A stretch of DNA of 64,000 nt, taken from positions 1 to 64,000 of the forward strand of contig JAGNEZ010000037.1 of assembly GCA_018003015.1 (NCBI GenBank), written 5' to 3'. Made by a program: the position numbers and the translations under genes. The notes below the pieces were generated by a model. It was not told where the DNA came from and did no database searches. It saw only the letters and a program-made list of their open reading frames with translations. Shown one piece after another: positions 35,957 to 45,778 of the stretch. Every line of letters starts with the position of its first letter. Position 1 is the first letter of the stretch. The stretch comes from Phycisphaerae bacterium. GTDB lineage: Bacteria; Planctomycetota; Phycisphaerae; UBA1845; PWPN01.

Positions 35957-37270
35957 ATGGAGGCTCCGACGCGTCCCCCTCGTTTCCACTACGCCTGGAT
36001 CATCCTCGTGGTCGGGACGCTGGTCGTTTTCGGTTCCTTGGGCCTAGCCCGTTTCGGGTACACGTTGGTGCTACCGGAGATGCAGGCCGAGCTGAGGCTG
36101 AACAACACGCAGGCTGGCGGCCTGGCGACCGCGAATCTCGTGGGGTACCTGGCCCTGGCGGTGGCAGGTGGCGCCCTGGCCAGCCGGTACGGTCCCCGGA
36201 AGGTGATTGCGGGCGGTTTGGCTCTGGCCGCCTTGGGCATGCTGCTGACCGGTTTGGCGGGCAGCTTCACCGCGACCATGGCCTGGCGGACGCTTACTGG
36301 GGTGGGCAGTGGGGCCAGCAATGTGCCGGTGATGGGTCTTCTGGCAGCGTGGTTTGCCCAACGTCGCCGTGGCCTTGCTGCCGGGATTGGGGTGACGGGC
36401 TCTTCGTTTGCGATCATCGTGCTGGGCCCGCTTGTGCCCCGCATGCTGGCCAGTTACGGCCAGAGCGGCTGGCGTGTCTGCTGGTTTCTGTTCGCGGCGG
36501 CAACGCTGGGGTTGGCCATCCTATCGCTGGTCGCCTTGCGTAATCGGCCCGCGGAGGTTGGGCTGCGACCGTTGGGATCGACAGGATGCGGCGAGCCGGC
36601 TTCCTCCGTGCACCAGGGACTCCAGTGGAGCAGCGTTTATCGTTCCGGGACGGTCTGGCACGTGGGCTTGATCTACGTTGCCTTTGGGTTCTCGTACATC
36701 ATCTACATGACCTTCTTCACCAAGTACCTGACGACCGAGGGTGAATACACCTCGACTTCCGCGGGCAGGCTTTTCATGCTGATGGGCTGGATGAGCCTGC
36801 TGTGCGGACTGGTCTGGGGGTGGGTCTCGGATGTCATCGGGCGCAAGGGGGCCCTGATCATCGTTTATCTGATTCACGCCGTCGCCTTCGGCCTGTTTGC
36901 GTTGTGGCCATCACCGGCCGGTTTCATCCTCTCGGCAGTTCTTTTCGGGCTCTCGGCATGGAGCATCCCGGCGATCATGGCCGCCGCGTGCGGTGATTTG
37001 CTGGGCCCGAGGCTGGCGCCCGCCGGGCTAGGTTTTGTCACGCTCTTTTTTGGCATCGGCCAGGCTGTGGGCCCGAGTGCTGCGGGTGCGGTGGCGGACG
37101 CCACCGGATCGCTGTCCCCGGCGTTTGTGCTTGCCGCCGTTGTCGCCCTGCTGGGCGCCCTGGGTACCCTCATGCTCCGCCATGCCGGCATGGCGCGGGG
37201 TGGTCGCCAGGCCGCCGGATCGTCGCCGGCGGGCGGACGTGCCTCGCAGGTCTCGGACGAGTCCTCGTGA
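35957..37270 (+). CDS. Major facilitator superfamily transporter
   Basis: The protein has 437 residues and 12 hydrophobic helices in two halves. MFS hallmarks are visible: ALASRYGPRKVIAGG between helices 2 and 3, and WGWVSDVIGRKGALII in the second half. The type resembles oxalate/formate-like or monocarboxylate MFS carriers. Helix 1 begins at YAWIILVVGTLVVFG. The ATG at 35957 follows GGAGGCAGACG and is preferred to the ATG at 35933, which has no ribosome site. It ends the plus-strand catabolic run and could carry the substrate or export the product. It is convergent to the esterase fusion. Confidence 0.9.
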   Translation: MEAPTRPPRFHYAWIILVVGTLVVFGSLGLARFGYTLVLPEMQAELRLNNTQAGGLATANLVGYLALAVAGGALASRYGPRKVIAGGLALAALGMLLTGLAGSFTATMAWRTLTGVGSGASNVPVMGLLAAWFAQRRRGLAAGIGVTGSSFAIIVLGPLVPRMLASYGQSGWRVCWFLFAAATLGLAILSLVALRNRPAEVGLRPLGSTGCGEPASSVHQGLQWSSVYRSGTVWHVGLIYVAFGFSYIIYMTFFTKYLTTEGEYTSTSAGRLFMLMGWMSLLCGLVWGWVSDVIGRKGALIIVYLIHAVAFGLFALWPSPAGFILSAVLFGLSAWSIPAIMAAACGDLLGPRLAPAGLGFVTLFFGIGQAVGPSAAGAVADATGSLSPAFVLAAVVALLGALGTLMLRHAGMARGGRQAAGSSPAGGRASQVSDESS

Positions 37271-37476
37271 GGGTCTACGTCGGAAGCGGTTTCCCCTGGA
37301 ACTTCACTCTCCAATGGACCGACCGGCTTGTCGGGGATTGGATGGTGACGCGGACCACCCCGGTGGTTTTCTGCAGCGACGCGCTGACTCCGGCGTTCTG
37401 GTCGCCCGGGGAAACGGTGGCGGCGACGGGTTTCCAGGCTTGCCCGCCGTCGGTGATTCCGGCAATTCGGAGTTCG

Positions 37477-39426
37477 TCATGGTCCGTTCACCAGAAGCTG
37501 GAAGACATGAAGGCCGGTGCCTGAGCTCTTCGGGTTGTGCTCGGCAGTCAGGTGGACGCGGGCGGTATGACGCCCGGGCTTGAGGTCGTCGGAGAACACC
37601 ATGGCCCAGGGCAGGTAAAGGGATTCGCTCCAGGAGGTGAAGGTGTCATACCGCCGGCCGGGGCCGCCGTCCACCGCGACCTCTATGATGCCGGCGTCGG
37701 GTCCCGCGCCGATCATCAGGCCTGCGCCGGTGCCGTCGAATTCAAACTCGAACTCAGCTCCCGGCACCGTGGCGTCCAGCGCGGGCACGTGTACATAACC
37801 CGGGCGTGTTTCCCGTGCGATCGCGGGCGTCCAATCCGGGACAAGTTTGAAGTCCCTGATGATTCTCGCCTTTTCGGGCGAGACGAGCTGTCCCCGGAAG
37901 AAGCTCTGCGGATCCAGCGGCTTTGCTGGGAGGAGGTGTTCCCTTGCACTGGTCGCCGGTCTTCCGTAGGCGGCATCCAGTAGGCGGGTGATGCTGTTCG
38001 CGTAAACCCAGTGGCCGAACGGTGCCGGGTGGAGATCCTTGAAATCGTCCGGCCAGCTGAACTGGCGCGCGTTGATGCGGTCGGTGACCTCTCGAGCGAG
38101 GTTGAGCGAGGGGTTGCCGTAGGCCTCGGCCACCCGTTCATGTTGAGCGATGGATGCCGGCTGGCGGCCGTGATCGTAGTCGGCCATGTGTTCGGGCATC
38201 ACGAAGTGTACATGAACGATGTCCATGAGTGGGTTGGCGATGCGCGCGTGGCGGACGATTCCCTCCATTCCTCGCAGCATCAAAGCGGGCTCCGGGACGT
38301 TGGTCGTGTCATTGACGGCTGCCTCGACGAGGAGCAGATCCACTGGCCCGCGCGAGAGCGCATCGCGTTCCAGGCGGAAGGCATGCGGCACGGATCCGAG
38401 TGAAGGGACGCCGGCGCTGATGAAGTCGAACCGGGTGCGCGGGAACCGCTTCTGCAGATAGCGGATAGTCTCCTCGCGCCAGCCCGACATGGCGGTGATC
38501 GAGCCGCCCAGAAACGCGATCCGGCCGGTTCCGTCCCGCTCGAACCTGAGGTGCGAGTTGTTCAAGCCGTCGCGCAGGGTGAAGTACTCGACGCCCTTGG
38601 GCGACACCGCGCTGTGTCGCATGACGAACCGTGCCGACTGGAAAGCCTCGGGCAGGGGGAAATGATGTCCGTTGCTCTCCTTCGTTCCCTCCTGCACGAC
38701 GACGACTTCCACGTCCCCCCCGAGTTTTCGCAGCCGTCGACGCGCCTCCAGCGTATTCTCCTCTGGGGGTACCACTTGGTCATTGAGGGAAATGACATGA
38801 CGCAGGGGGATCTTCGCGGCGGCCAGTCTCGGCAGGAGGTCCAGCGGGTTGCCGCTGAAAGCCAGGGCCTCGCTTTCCGACTTGAAGCCGTAGTAGCGGT
38901 GGGCCTCCTCCCACTCTTTCCGTGATCCCGGCCACCGGCGTGGCCAGCTCTTCAGATCCATCACCGGCGTGTCCGCGTAGATGCAGGCAATGCGTTCGGG
39001 TCGCCGTGCCGCATAGCGATAGGCGTGCAAACCGCCGCGGCTCACGCCTTCCAAGGCGGGCCGGACACTCAAGCCGCGCTGCCTGGTGACCTGCTCGTAG
39101 AACCGATCCATGAGGTCCAGTGACGAATCGCAACCCAGCATGTTCACGCAGTCGATGAATCCGACGTGCCAGCCGCTTCGCAGCAACTCCAGGTCGACCT
39201 CGGGGTGAAAATCCGGGAACGACGTCCGCCATATCCACGGCCGGCCGGGCGCGGCTATCCGAGGCTCGGTGACGAAGCACTCGTGGTTGGCGATCGAGAA
39301 CGATTGTCGCGTGAGTCCGTTCCACAGCGAAGCCGGGGCCGGCGTGTCAGCAAACACCGCGCTGCTGGCGGCTTGGGTCAGCAGCGACACGGTCATTCCG
39401 AGAGCAGTCGATGTGCAACGGGTCAT
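37477..39426 (-). CDS. Secreted double esterase: alpha/beta-hydrolase + SGNH domain
   Basis: A 649-residue protein with a signal peptide (STALGMTVSLLTQAASSAVFA). Residues about 30-290 form an alpha/beta-hydrolase with the nucleophile elbow ALEGVSRGGLHAYRYA and a late Asp/His region (SLNDQVVPP, SNGHHFPLPEA). Residues about 300-540 form an SGNH hydrolase: IAFLGGSITAMSGW, FISAGVPSLGS, VEAAVNDTTN and DLHPAPFGHWVYANSI supply the Ser, Gly, Asn and Asp-His blocks. The remaining 110 residues are beta-rich. It probably removes acetyl or other ester groups from polysaccharides. The ATG at 39426 was chosen at the signal. Confidence 0.85.
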   Translation of the reverse strand: MTRCTSTALGMTVSLLTQAASSAVFADTPAPASLWNGLTRQSFSIANHECFVTEPRIAAPGRPWIWRTSFPDFHPEVDLELLRSGWHVGFIDCVNMLGCDSSLDLMDRFYEQVTRQRGLSVRPALEGVSRGGLHAYRYAARRPERIACIYADTPVMDLKSWPRRWPGSRKEWEEAHRYYGFKSESEALAFSGNPLDLLPRLAAAKIPLRHVISLNDQVVPPEENTLEARRRLRKLGGDVEVVVVQEGTKESNGHHFPLPEAFQSARFVMRHSAVSPKGVEYFTLRDGLNNSHLRFERDGTGRIAFLGGSITAMSGWREETIRYLQKRFPRTRFDFISAGVPSLGSVPHAFRLERDALSRGPVDLLLVEAAVNDTTNVPEPALMLRGMEGIVRHARIANPLMDIVHVHFVMPEHMADYDHGRQPASIAQHERVAEAYGNPSLNLAREVTDRINARQFSWPDDFKDLHPAPFGHWVYANSITRLLDAAYGRPATSAREHLLPAKPLDPQSFFRGQLVSPEKARIIRDFKLVPDWTPAIARETRPGYVHVPALDATVPGAEFEFEFDGTGAGLMIGAGPDAGIIEVAVDGGPGRRYDTFTSWSESLYLPWAMVFSDDLKPGRHTARVHLTAEHNPKSSGTGLHVFQLLVNGP

Positions 39427-39722
39427 GAGGGTCGTTTTCCTCCTCGCTCGGACGAACCGTGCCGCCGTTTCGCCGTCGCCCATCCCGACTGGCGTGTCAG
39501 CGAACGGTGGGCGGCCGCCTCGCAGGTTTTCGGCGTTCGGTTGCCGATGGTGGTTTTGGACCTGCATGCCTGCAGATGAGGATTGTACCCGATGAAGGTC
39601 GGCGAGGCCTGGGGGGACGGGTTGCCTGGGCCGGAGGTCAGCGGCGGCCAGTCAGTGGCCGTTGGCGGTGAGAGTACCGCGGGGAGGCCGGAGGCTTCGG
39701 CGAATCGGGCCGGGAGCTGGAG

Positions 39723-40604
39723 TCACGGGGTGAGTCGTTTGACCTTGATGGTCAGTGGCACGCCGGATGTGGAGGAACTCCCGCCGATTCGCAGGGCGGA
39801 CCCGCTCCAGTGGACGCCAAGCACCCATTCCCCGGTGCCGCCTCGTTGGGTGTTCTTGATCCAGTTGGTGTGTCCATCGAGGTAGCCCAAGTTCACGCCG
39901 GTGCAGGCGGCCTGGGAGGCCGAGGTGTAGTAGTTGGTGTAGGCGGGGATATCCGCGTTGTTGGTACGCTCCGACGACCGGCCGTGGTTAAAGACATACT
40001 TGGTGAGATTGGTTACGCCGGGGCCGCTGGCGGTGTACTCGTCCTGGACGATGGGGACCGAGGAGGGTGAGCCTCCGGCGGTCCATTCCTGTTTTGGAGC
40101 CCATGGTCTGTCGAGCGAAGTGCCCTGGAACACGCAGGTCGAATTGTAGAGCATCATGACCTGGGCGCCCATGTAGCCGGCAGACAGAGCCTTCTCGATG
40201 TTGGCCGGGTCGTCCAGTCGCGGGCCTCCGTTGGCGGGACAGCTGAAGATCTCCATTTGGTTTCCGATGTACCGCTTCATGATTGCCCGGAGATCGTAGA
40301 CGCCGCGACCGCTGGGATCGTAGGATGCCAGGACGGTGTCGATCCACCAGGAAGCCCCGTTGTTGGCGTACTGGGTTGCGTTTCTCGGGAGGTTTCCCCG
40401 GTAGTCCTGGCCGTACATGATGCAGGCGTTGAGGTGCTGGTGCATGTTGGATGCACAGGTGACTTGTTTGGTTTGATCGCGAGCACGGCTCAGGGAAGGA
40501 ATGAGGACGGCGATGAGCAGGGCGATGATCGCCACGACGACGAGGACCTCGATCAGCGTGAATCCTGCTAAGGCCGTGGTCTTGTCTAGATGTCGCCCGC
40601 TCAT
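39723..40604 (-). CDS. Pseudopilin-like protein (planctomycete prepilin family)
   Basis: The 293-residue protein begins with a short leader then GFTLIEVLVVVAIIALLIAVLIP, the prepilin cleavage site and hydrophobic helix of type II secretion pseudopilins. The globular part ends with VNLGYLDGHTNWI, the DGH motif of the planctomycete family often called DUF1559/H-X9-DG. Such proteins occur in many copies beside glycan genes and probably form short surface or secretion filaments. The ATG at 40604 has GGAGG seven bases upstream. The promoter 40670-40698 drives it. No prepilin peptidase is in the window. Confidence 0.9.
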   Translation of the reverse strand: MSGRHLDKTTALAGFTLIEVLVVVAIIALLIAVLIPSLSRARDQTKQVTCASNMHQHLNACIMYGQDYRGNLPRNATQYANNGASWWIDTVLASYDPSGRGVYDLRAIMKRYIGNQMEIFSCPANGGPRLDDPANIEKALSAGYMGAQVMMLYNSTCVFQGTSLDRPWAPKQEWTAGGSPSSVPIVQDEYTASGPGVTNLTKYVFNHGRSSERTNNADIPAYTNYYTSASQAACTGVNLGYLDGHTNWIKNTQRGGTGEWVLGVHWSGSALRIGGSSSTSGVPLTIKVKRLTP

Positions 40605-40938
40605 GTGGCATCCTCCGCGGTGATTCTACCCCACATGGACATCGGCTGGGATGTTATGCCGCTTATGATAGAATATCGACCTGTTCCGGCCCTGTCAAGA
40701 AGGTGAAGGACCGATATGTGGTCTTTCTTTTCCAAGGAATATGCTTTTTCTGGGAAGCCGGGGGTGAGAGGCTTGACAGTGAGGCCCTGGTCTGGTGTAA
40801 TGGCTGGTAGAACAGCAAGTCGGAACGCGCCCTGGGCTAAGGTGGCCGGTTTTCAGGGGAGGAGGCGTGTATGCGGCGGGCGAGTGGGCGGGTCTATCGC
40901 TGGGCGGGTGGCGGTTCGAGGCCGGTGCGAGGACTTCG
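40605..40938. other. Divergent intergenic region pseudopilin / GntR-LacI regulator
   Basis: The region holds the promoter of the pseudopilin gene (listed separately). A short inverted repeat GATA-GAA-TATC at 40667-40677 overlaps its -10 box and could be an operator for the divergent regulator. No gene is supported, and no clear promoter was found for the regulator. GAGG at about 40929-40932 is the ribosome site for the ATG at 40939. Confidence 0.4.
40670..40698 (-). promoter_or_regulatory. Sigma70-type promoter of the pseudopilin gene
   Basis: On the minus strand, a perfect TTGACA (40693-40698) is followed after exactly 17 bases by TATTCT (40670-40675), a four-of-six -10 box. The start codon lies 66 bases downstream. 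The GATA/TATC inverted repeat that overlaps the -10 box suggests repression. Confidence 0.6.
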
Positions 40939-42090
40939 ATGAGGCGAGAGGAAGGACTCAATGACGTTCTGGACGTTGGCCCGGTGGCCATGCGGGTGGT
41001 TCGTCAGCTTCGTCGGCAGGTTCTGAGTGGCGGTCTGAAGGTTGGCGAGGCACTGCCGTCGGTCCGTGAGCTGGCTCGGACCAGCGGGGCGGGGGTGGTG
41101 AGTGCTCACCGAGCCCTGCAGCGGATCGAAAGTGAAGGGTGGGCCAATCGGGGTGGCGGCCGGCGGTTACGGATCAGTCACGACGCGATTCGTCTGGCCG
41201 AGGCCCAGCTTCGCCAGGAGCCGCCGACCCGGGTTTTCTGGCTGAGTCCCTCGCGTGTGCGTCTCAGTTCGGAGATGGCCGTGAACACCATCTCGGAAGG
41301 TCTTTTTCAGGTTTTCCCGGGTTGTTCCCCTCACTATCTGTATGTCGATTTGTCTGCGGGTTTTGGTCCGGTAGAGCAGCTGATCCGCCAGAATGCGGAG
41401 TTGCCGTGCGAGGTAGGTTATGTTCTGGCGGGGATGCCCCCGGCTTTCAAGCGGCTGTTTGCCACCTACGAGTTGCCCTGTGTTGTGCCCGGCTACGTCG
41501 AGCCGGGAGTGAGTCTGCCGTGCGTTTATGAGGACATGGTGAACGTCGGCCGGATGGCCGGCGAGCTGTTGTGTCGTAGCAGGCGGGTGGTGGCCCTCTG
41601 CCATCAGGAGCTTGTTGGAGCTGAGGTCTTCCTGGTCGAAGGGGTTCGGGAGGCGGCCAGGGTTATGGGAGCTCACATTCCCAGCGCCGCCGAGTTCTAC
41701 TATCACCTCATGCCCGATATGGCCGACTATGCCCGGGCCATTGACCTGCTGCTTGATCAAAGCGACGCACCTCTGGGCATCCTGGCGGTTCAACCGGAGT
41801 TTGCGATGCTGGCTCTGCAGGCCGCCGCCCGGCGTCGCATACCCATCCCTGAGCGGGTGCAGGTCGTCGCGTTGCATCATCATCCGATGTACTCCTTCGC
41901 CTATCCGGCGATCACCTCGATCGGGCCCTATTCGCTGGTTGAACTGGGCCGCCGATGCGCGGAGATGCTGGCCCAATCGATGGGTGGGCGGCCCAAGGCT
42001 GCTCCGCGGGAGATCATCCGGTCCACGCTGGTTGAACGAGAATCGACGCTGCCGCGGGCCACGGGCGCCCAGCGGCCGGCGGCGGGTTAG
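40939..42090 (+). CDS. GntR-HTH / LacI-type sensor hybrid regulator
   Basis: Residues about 15-80 form a GntR winged helix (VVRQLRRQVLSGGLKVGEALP, SVRELARTSGAGVVSAHRAL, then the wing GGGRRLRIS). The rest (about 95-365) is a periplasmic-binding-protein-like domain as in LacI proteins (VNVGRMAGELLC, GILAVQPEFAMLALQAA, ITSIGPYSLVELGRRCAEML). The hybrid architecture resembles AraR of Bacillus. A sugar probably lifts or triggers DNA binding. The ATG at 40939 follows GAGG. It leads the secreted-protein genes 59 bases downstream and faces the pseudopilin gene, both natural targets. Confidence 0.88.
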   Translation: MRREEGLNDVLDVGPVAMRVVRQLRRQVLSGGLKVGEALPSVRELARTSGAGVVSAHRALQRIESEGWANRGGGRRLRISHDAIRLAEAQLRQEPPTRVFWLSPSRVRLSSEMAVNTISEGLFQVFPGCSPHYLYVDLSAGFGPVEQLIRQNAELPCEVGYVLAGMPPAFKRLFATYELPCVVPGYVEPGVSLPCVYEDMVNVGRMAGELLCRSRRVVALCHQELVGAEVFLVEGVREAARVMGAHIPSAAEFYYHLMPDMADYARAIDLLLDQSDAPLGILAVQPEFAMLALQAAARRRIPIPERVQVVALHHHPMYSFAYPAITSIGPYSLVELGRRCAEMLAQSMGGRPKAAPREIIRSTLVERESTLPRATGAQRPAAG

Positions 42091-42149
42091 AGGAGCACCG
42101 AGCCGTCTCATGTGGCTTCGGGCTCTCTTGCGGTTCTGGAGGTTGGAAG

Positions 42150-45100
42150 ATGAGACGATACCTTGTTTCCATGGGGGTGGTGCTGGGCGCAATCCTGTGT
42201 CTTGGTCCAGCCTCGTGGGCCACGCAGGTCACGGTGAACGGGGTCACTTCCCTCTTTGACGACTATGAGGTGCCTGATGCCTTGGGCTTGCCGCCGGTGG
42301 CCAATATCGGCACGTGGACGGTCCGCGGCGGGACGGTGCAGGAAGTTGCGCCTCCCGGGGCTTACCAGGGCAGCCAGTTCCTGGCGATGTTCAGCGCCAA
42401 CAGCCCTCTCATGCATAGACTGGACCCCGTCGGGAGCGGGACCGGCACGGTCATTCGCCTCGACACCATGGTCTTCCTGCCCCCGGCCGCACAGGGTCAG
42501 GAAGCCTGGTATCAGATGGTCTGGTATAACACCTCGGGGACGACTGTGGGAGCTGACAATTCGCCCATCCACACCGCGATTATCGGTGACCAACTCTGTT
42601 ACTACGAAGGCGGGTCTGCCTACGCGACAACTGGCGTCCCGGTCGCCTATGGTGTCTGGCAGCATTGGGTGATTGAATACACCGTCGGCTCGGGTCAGTT
42701 CACGGCGACCATCGATGGCGCGTCCATGACCATGGGCTTGAACGCCCGCAGCTCCGATGTGGGCATTGGCTACATCCAGTTCTTTGCCAACAGCGTTGCA
42801 GGAAGTAACCCGATCCTCTTCGATGCCGCCGTCAGCCAGGGCACCAACGACGCTTGCGGCAACGCGTTTACTCTCAGCAGCGGCACAACGCCCGGCACAA
42901 CTGTCGGGGCCACGCCCGACGGCACCGCCTCCTGCGGCAACTCGAACGGCAGCCCGGACGTCTGGTATGCCTACACGGCGACCTGCAACGGACAGCTGAC
43001 CATTGATAGCTGCGGCTCGGGTTTCGATACGGTCGTGTCGATTCACGCCGACGGCTGCCCGGCTTCGGCCGCCACCGAGCTGGCCGGTGGCTGCAGTGAC
43101 GACTGCATGGGCACGCCCTGCGGCGGGACGGCGTCGTGTGTGACCATCGCGGTGACCAACGGGACGCGATACCGGGTGCGTGTGGCCGGCAAGGGCGGGG
43201 CGAGCGGGGCGTTTACTCTGAATACGAGCGTAGTCTGCGAATCGGAATGTCCGGCTTTCCCGCAGAATTTCGACACCAATGACGTGGGTTCGACGGCCTG
43301 CTGGTTCGGTGGGCAGCGGTGGTTTGACCCCACTCCGGGTGCGACCGTGGCGGTCACCGACACCGATTTCGTCTCCTTTCCGCGCAGCCTGATGGTCACC
43401 GGCAGCGGCACGACCATGATGGCCTGGCGGGCGTACGAGACGGTGTCGTCCAACGGTACCGATCCAATCAGTGTGTCCTTCGACTTCAAGGTCAACAACT
43501 TCGCGGACAACATCGCGTTCAGTCCGTTCGCCTTCAACAAGGGGTTGTGGGGCGCAGCGGGCACGCCGCACGCCGATGCGTTTGGTTGGCCGGTCAACAC
43601 TAACTACGAGCCCACCGGGCTCTTCAGCTACATTGATGCGGTCGCTGGCTCGATCACCATGTTCGCGAAGGACCGAGCGGACCTCAACGGGCAGTGGATC
43701 CGCTGGGAAGGAACGCTTTATCCCGCGACTCGCAAGGCGGACGTGGTCGTCGAAGTCATGACTGGTCCGGCGGCGGGGACTTCCGGTGGAGTGATTGGCA
43801 AGGATTTCCAGTGGGACGTGGCCAACGACTACTATGGCCAGGCGATGGACGAGATTCGTGGCTCGGTGTTCTTCACCCCAGGCGGTTCCACCTTTGGGCC
43901 TGACGATCAGGTTCTGATCGACAACTACGATGTGCGAGTTGGGCCTCCCGCAACGCCGACCCTGCCGGTGAACGACCTGTGTGCCGACGCCCTGACGATC
44001 GGTAACGGGAAGATCTACGGGCGGACGCTGGGGGCAACGCCGGATGGCGACGCGTCGTGCGGCAACACTTCGGGCAGCCCGGACGTCTGGTACCGGTACA
44101 CGGCCACCTGCACCGGTGATCTGATCATCAGAGGCTGCAGCTCTGGTTTCGACACGGTTGTTTCGGTGCATTCCGACACTTGTCCGGGGACAGCTGCCAA
44201 CCAGTTGGCCTCCGGCTGTGCCCAAGGCTGTGCCACCGGTTTGTGTGACCAGTTCCAGCCGTGCCTGTCCGTGCCGGTCGTCGAGTCAACGAGCTACCTG
44301 ATTCGGGTGGCGGGCGTCGATGGGCAGTCGGGTTTCTTCGGGCTGGACATTTTCTGCTTCGCTCCGATTCTGAACGATACCTGCGAGTCGGCGACGGTGA
44401 TGGCTGAGGGGATGGTTTCCGGCACCACGCTCATGGCCGCCGTTGATGGCGACGCCTCGTGCGGCAGCTCCGGGAGCAGTCCGGATGTCTTCTACGCGTT
44501 CACGCCGGCAACGACGGGCACCTACACAATCAGCGTTTGCCCAAAGAGTGCGTTCACGCCGGTCCTCTCGATCCACTCGGGCTGCCCAGCGGCCCTGGGC
44601 AACGAGTTGACCTGCACCAGCGGCCCAGCCGGTGCTTCACTCGTCCTATCGCTGACCGCTTCGGCCAAGTGCATTATCCGCGTGTCCGGCGAAAATGGCA
44701 CGTCGGGTGACTTTGATCTCAGCGTCGTCGCGGGCGGCGGGCTCGCGGCATTGCCGCTGAACCAGGGCTTCGAGAGCGACACGGTGGGTGCGGCTGGGGG
44801 CTGGGAGACCGGCTATCCGACCATCACCTCGTCGGCCTGCGGTGACTCGACGGTCACGGTCATCGATACCGAAGCCAGTCCGAATGACGGCGGATCGAGG
44901 AGTCTACATTGGCTTGAGCCGGCAGGGGATGGGCGAAGCGCACTCGTTCGGCGATGGGAGCCGCTGCCCAGTGCCGCGACGGGCAAGCTGCGTGTGGCCT
45001 ATGACTTCAAGATCGTGCAGCACTCGGTGAGTGGGCTATCGTTCATCGTCTCCGGCTGGGAACCGAATGGCGCGCTCAATCTCAACCTGTTTGCCATGCG

Positions 45101-45671
45101 ATTCGATCCCGACACCGGCGACGGTCTCAGCATCGGGATGAACTACCTGAACAACGGGAACTGGGAGAACTTCATGCCCGTTGCCGACACGGCCGAGATC
45201 ATTGGCCAGTGGTTCCACTATGAAGCGATTATCGATGTCGGCGCCAGAACGGTCGACCTGACCCTCACTCGTCTGATGACTCCGGCTCCTTTGTCGGCGC
45301 ACATCGTCGGCAGCTTCCAGACCACCCCCGGCGAGAATCCGCTCGATGCCGACATCGCCAACTACCATGGCATCGACATCTTCCAGTCGAGCGGTGCCGC
45401 AATCAGCGAAGTATTGGTCGATAACGTGACCGCGGAGGTTCTCGGCGGATGCCCGAGGCCGTTTGCCGATGCCGATGGTGACAGCGACGTGGACCAGGTG
45501 GACTTTGGCGTTTTCCAGGCGTGTTTCACTGGTGCCGAGGGTGGCGTTGCTGACGCGTGCAAGTGTCTGGACTGGAACAAGGACAATGCGATTGGCGGGG
45601 CCGACCTGAACAAGTTCAGCGCGTGCTTCAGTGGTCCGGCGATCCAGGCGGACCCGTCTTGTGCAGACTGA
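42150..45671 (+). CDS. Large secreted multidomain protein with PPC repeats and dockerin-like tail
   Basis: A 1173-residue exported protein. Signal peptide 1-25 (SMGVVLGAILCLGPASWA); a LamG-like beta-sandwich (about 30-230); a first PPC-like repeat (230-365); a second beta-sandwich with GGQRWFDPTPGA (368-600); PPC repeats two and three (605-735, 740-865); another beta-sandwich (868-1098); and a double EF-hand dockerin-like tail (1100-1173: DADGDSDVDQVDFGVFQACF and LDWNKDNAIGGADL). The PPC repeats share NDxCxxA, TVGATPDGTASCG and SPDVWYAYTATC. No catalytic motif is seen, so it is probably a surface-binding or scaffold protein. The ribosome site GGAGGTTGGAAG precedes the ATG. Confidence 0.85.
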   Translation: MRRYLVSMGVVLGAILCLGPASWATQVTVNGVTSLFDDYEVPDALGLPPVANIGTWTVRGGTVQEVAPPGAYQGSQFLAMFSANSPLMHRLDPVGSGTGTVIRLDTMVFLPPAAQGQEAWYQMVWYNTSGTTVGADNSPIHTAIIGDQLCYYEGGSAYATTGVPVAYGVWQHWVIEYTVGSGQFTATIDGASMTMGLNARSSDVGIGYIQFFANSVAGSNPILFDAAVSQGTNDACGNAFTLSSGTTPGTTVGATPDGTASCGNSNGSPDVWYAYTATCNGQLTIDSCGSGFDTVVSIHADGCPASAATELAGGCSDDCMGTPCGGTASCVTIAVTNGTRYRVRVAGKGGASGAFTLNTSVVCESECPAFPQNFDTNDVGSTACWFGGQRWFDPTPGATVAVTDTDFVSFPRSLMVTGSGTTMMAWRAYETVSSNGTDPISVSFDFKVNNFADNIAFSPFAFNKGLWGAAGTPHADAFGWPVNTNYEPTGLFSYIDAVAGSITMFAKDRADLNGQWIRWEGTLYPATRKADVVVEVMTGPAAGTSGGVIGKDFQWDVANDYYGQAMDEIRGSVFFTPGGSTFGPDDQVLIDNYDVRVGPPATPTLPVNDLCADALTIGNGKIYGRTLGATPDGDASCGNTSGSPDVWYRYTATCTGDLIIRGCSSGFDTVVSVHSDTCPGTAANQLASGCAQGCATGLCDQFQPCLSVPVVESTSYLIRVAGVDGQSGFFGLDIFCFAPILNDTCESATVMAEGMVSGTTLMAAVDGDASCGSSGSSPDVFYAFTPATTGTYTISVCPKSAFTPVLSIHSGCPAALGNELTCTSGPAGASLVLSLTASAKCIIRVSGENGTSGDFDLSVVAGGGLAALPLNQGFESDTVGAAGGWETGYPTITSSACGDSTVTVIDTEASPNDGGSRSLHWLEPAGDGRSALVRRWEPLPSAATGKLRVAYDFKIVQHSVSGLSFIVSGWEPNGALNLNLFAMRFDPDTGDGLSIGMNYLNNGNWENFMPVADTAEIIGQWFHYEAIIDVGARTVDLTLTRLMTPAPLSAHIVGSFQTTPGENPLDADIANYHGIDIFQSSGAAISEVLVDNVTAEVLGGCPRPFADADGDSDVDQVDFGVFQACFTGAEGGVADACKCLDWNKDNAIGGADLNKFSACFSGPAIQADPSCAD

Positions 45672-45778
45672 TCCATGGTGTCGAGCGACACCGCTTGCCG
45701 GCGCGTAGCCGGCGGAGAGATGGCTGTCGCATGTTGAGGAGGGACCGGTCGAGCCGGTCCGGAAAGCGGGAGAGAGAC

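Noticed and set aside
37267-37524. Small 85-codon frame starting at the MFS stop
   Set aside because: No signal, domain or ribosome site; it runs into the convergent esterase gene and looks like a chance frame.
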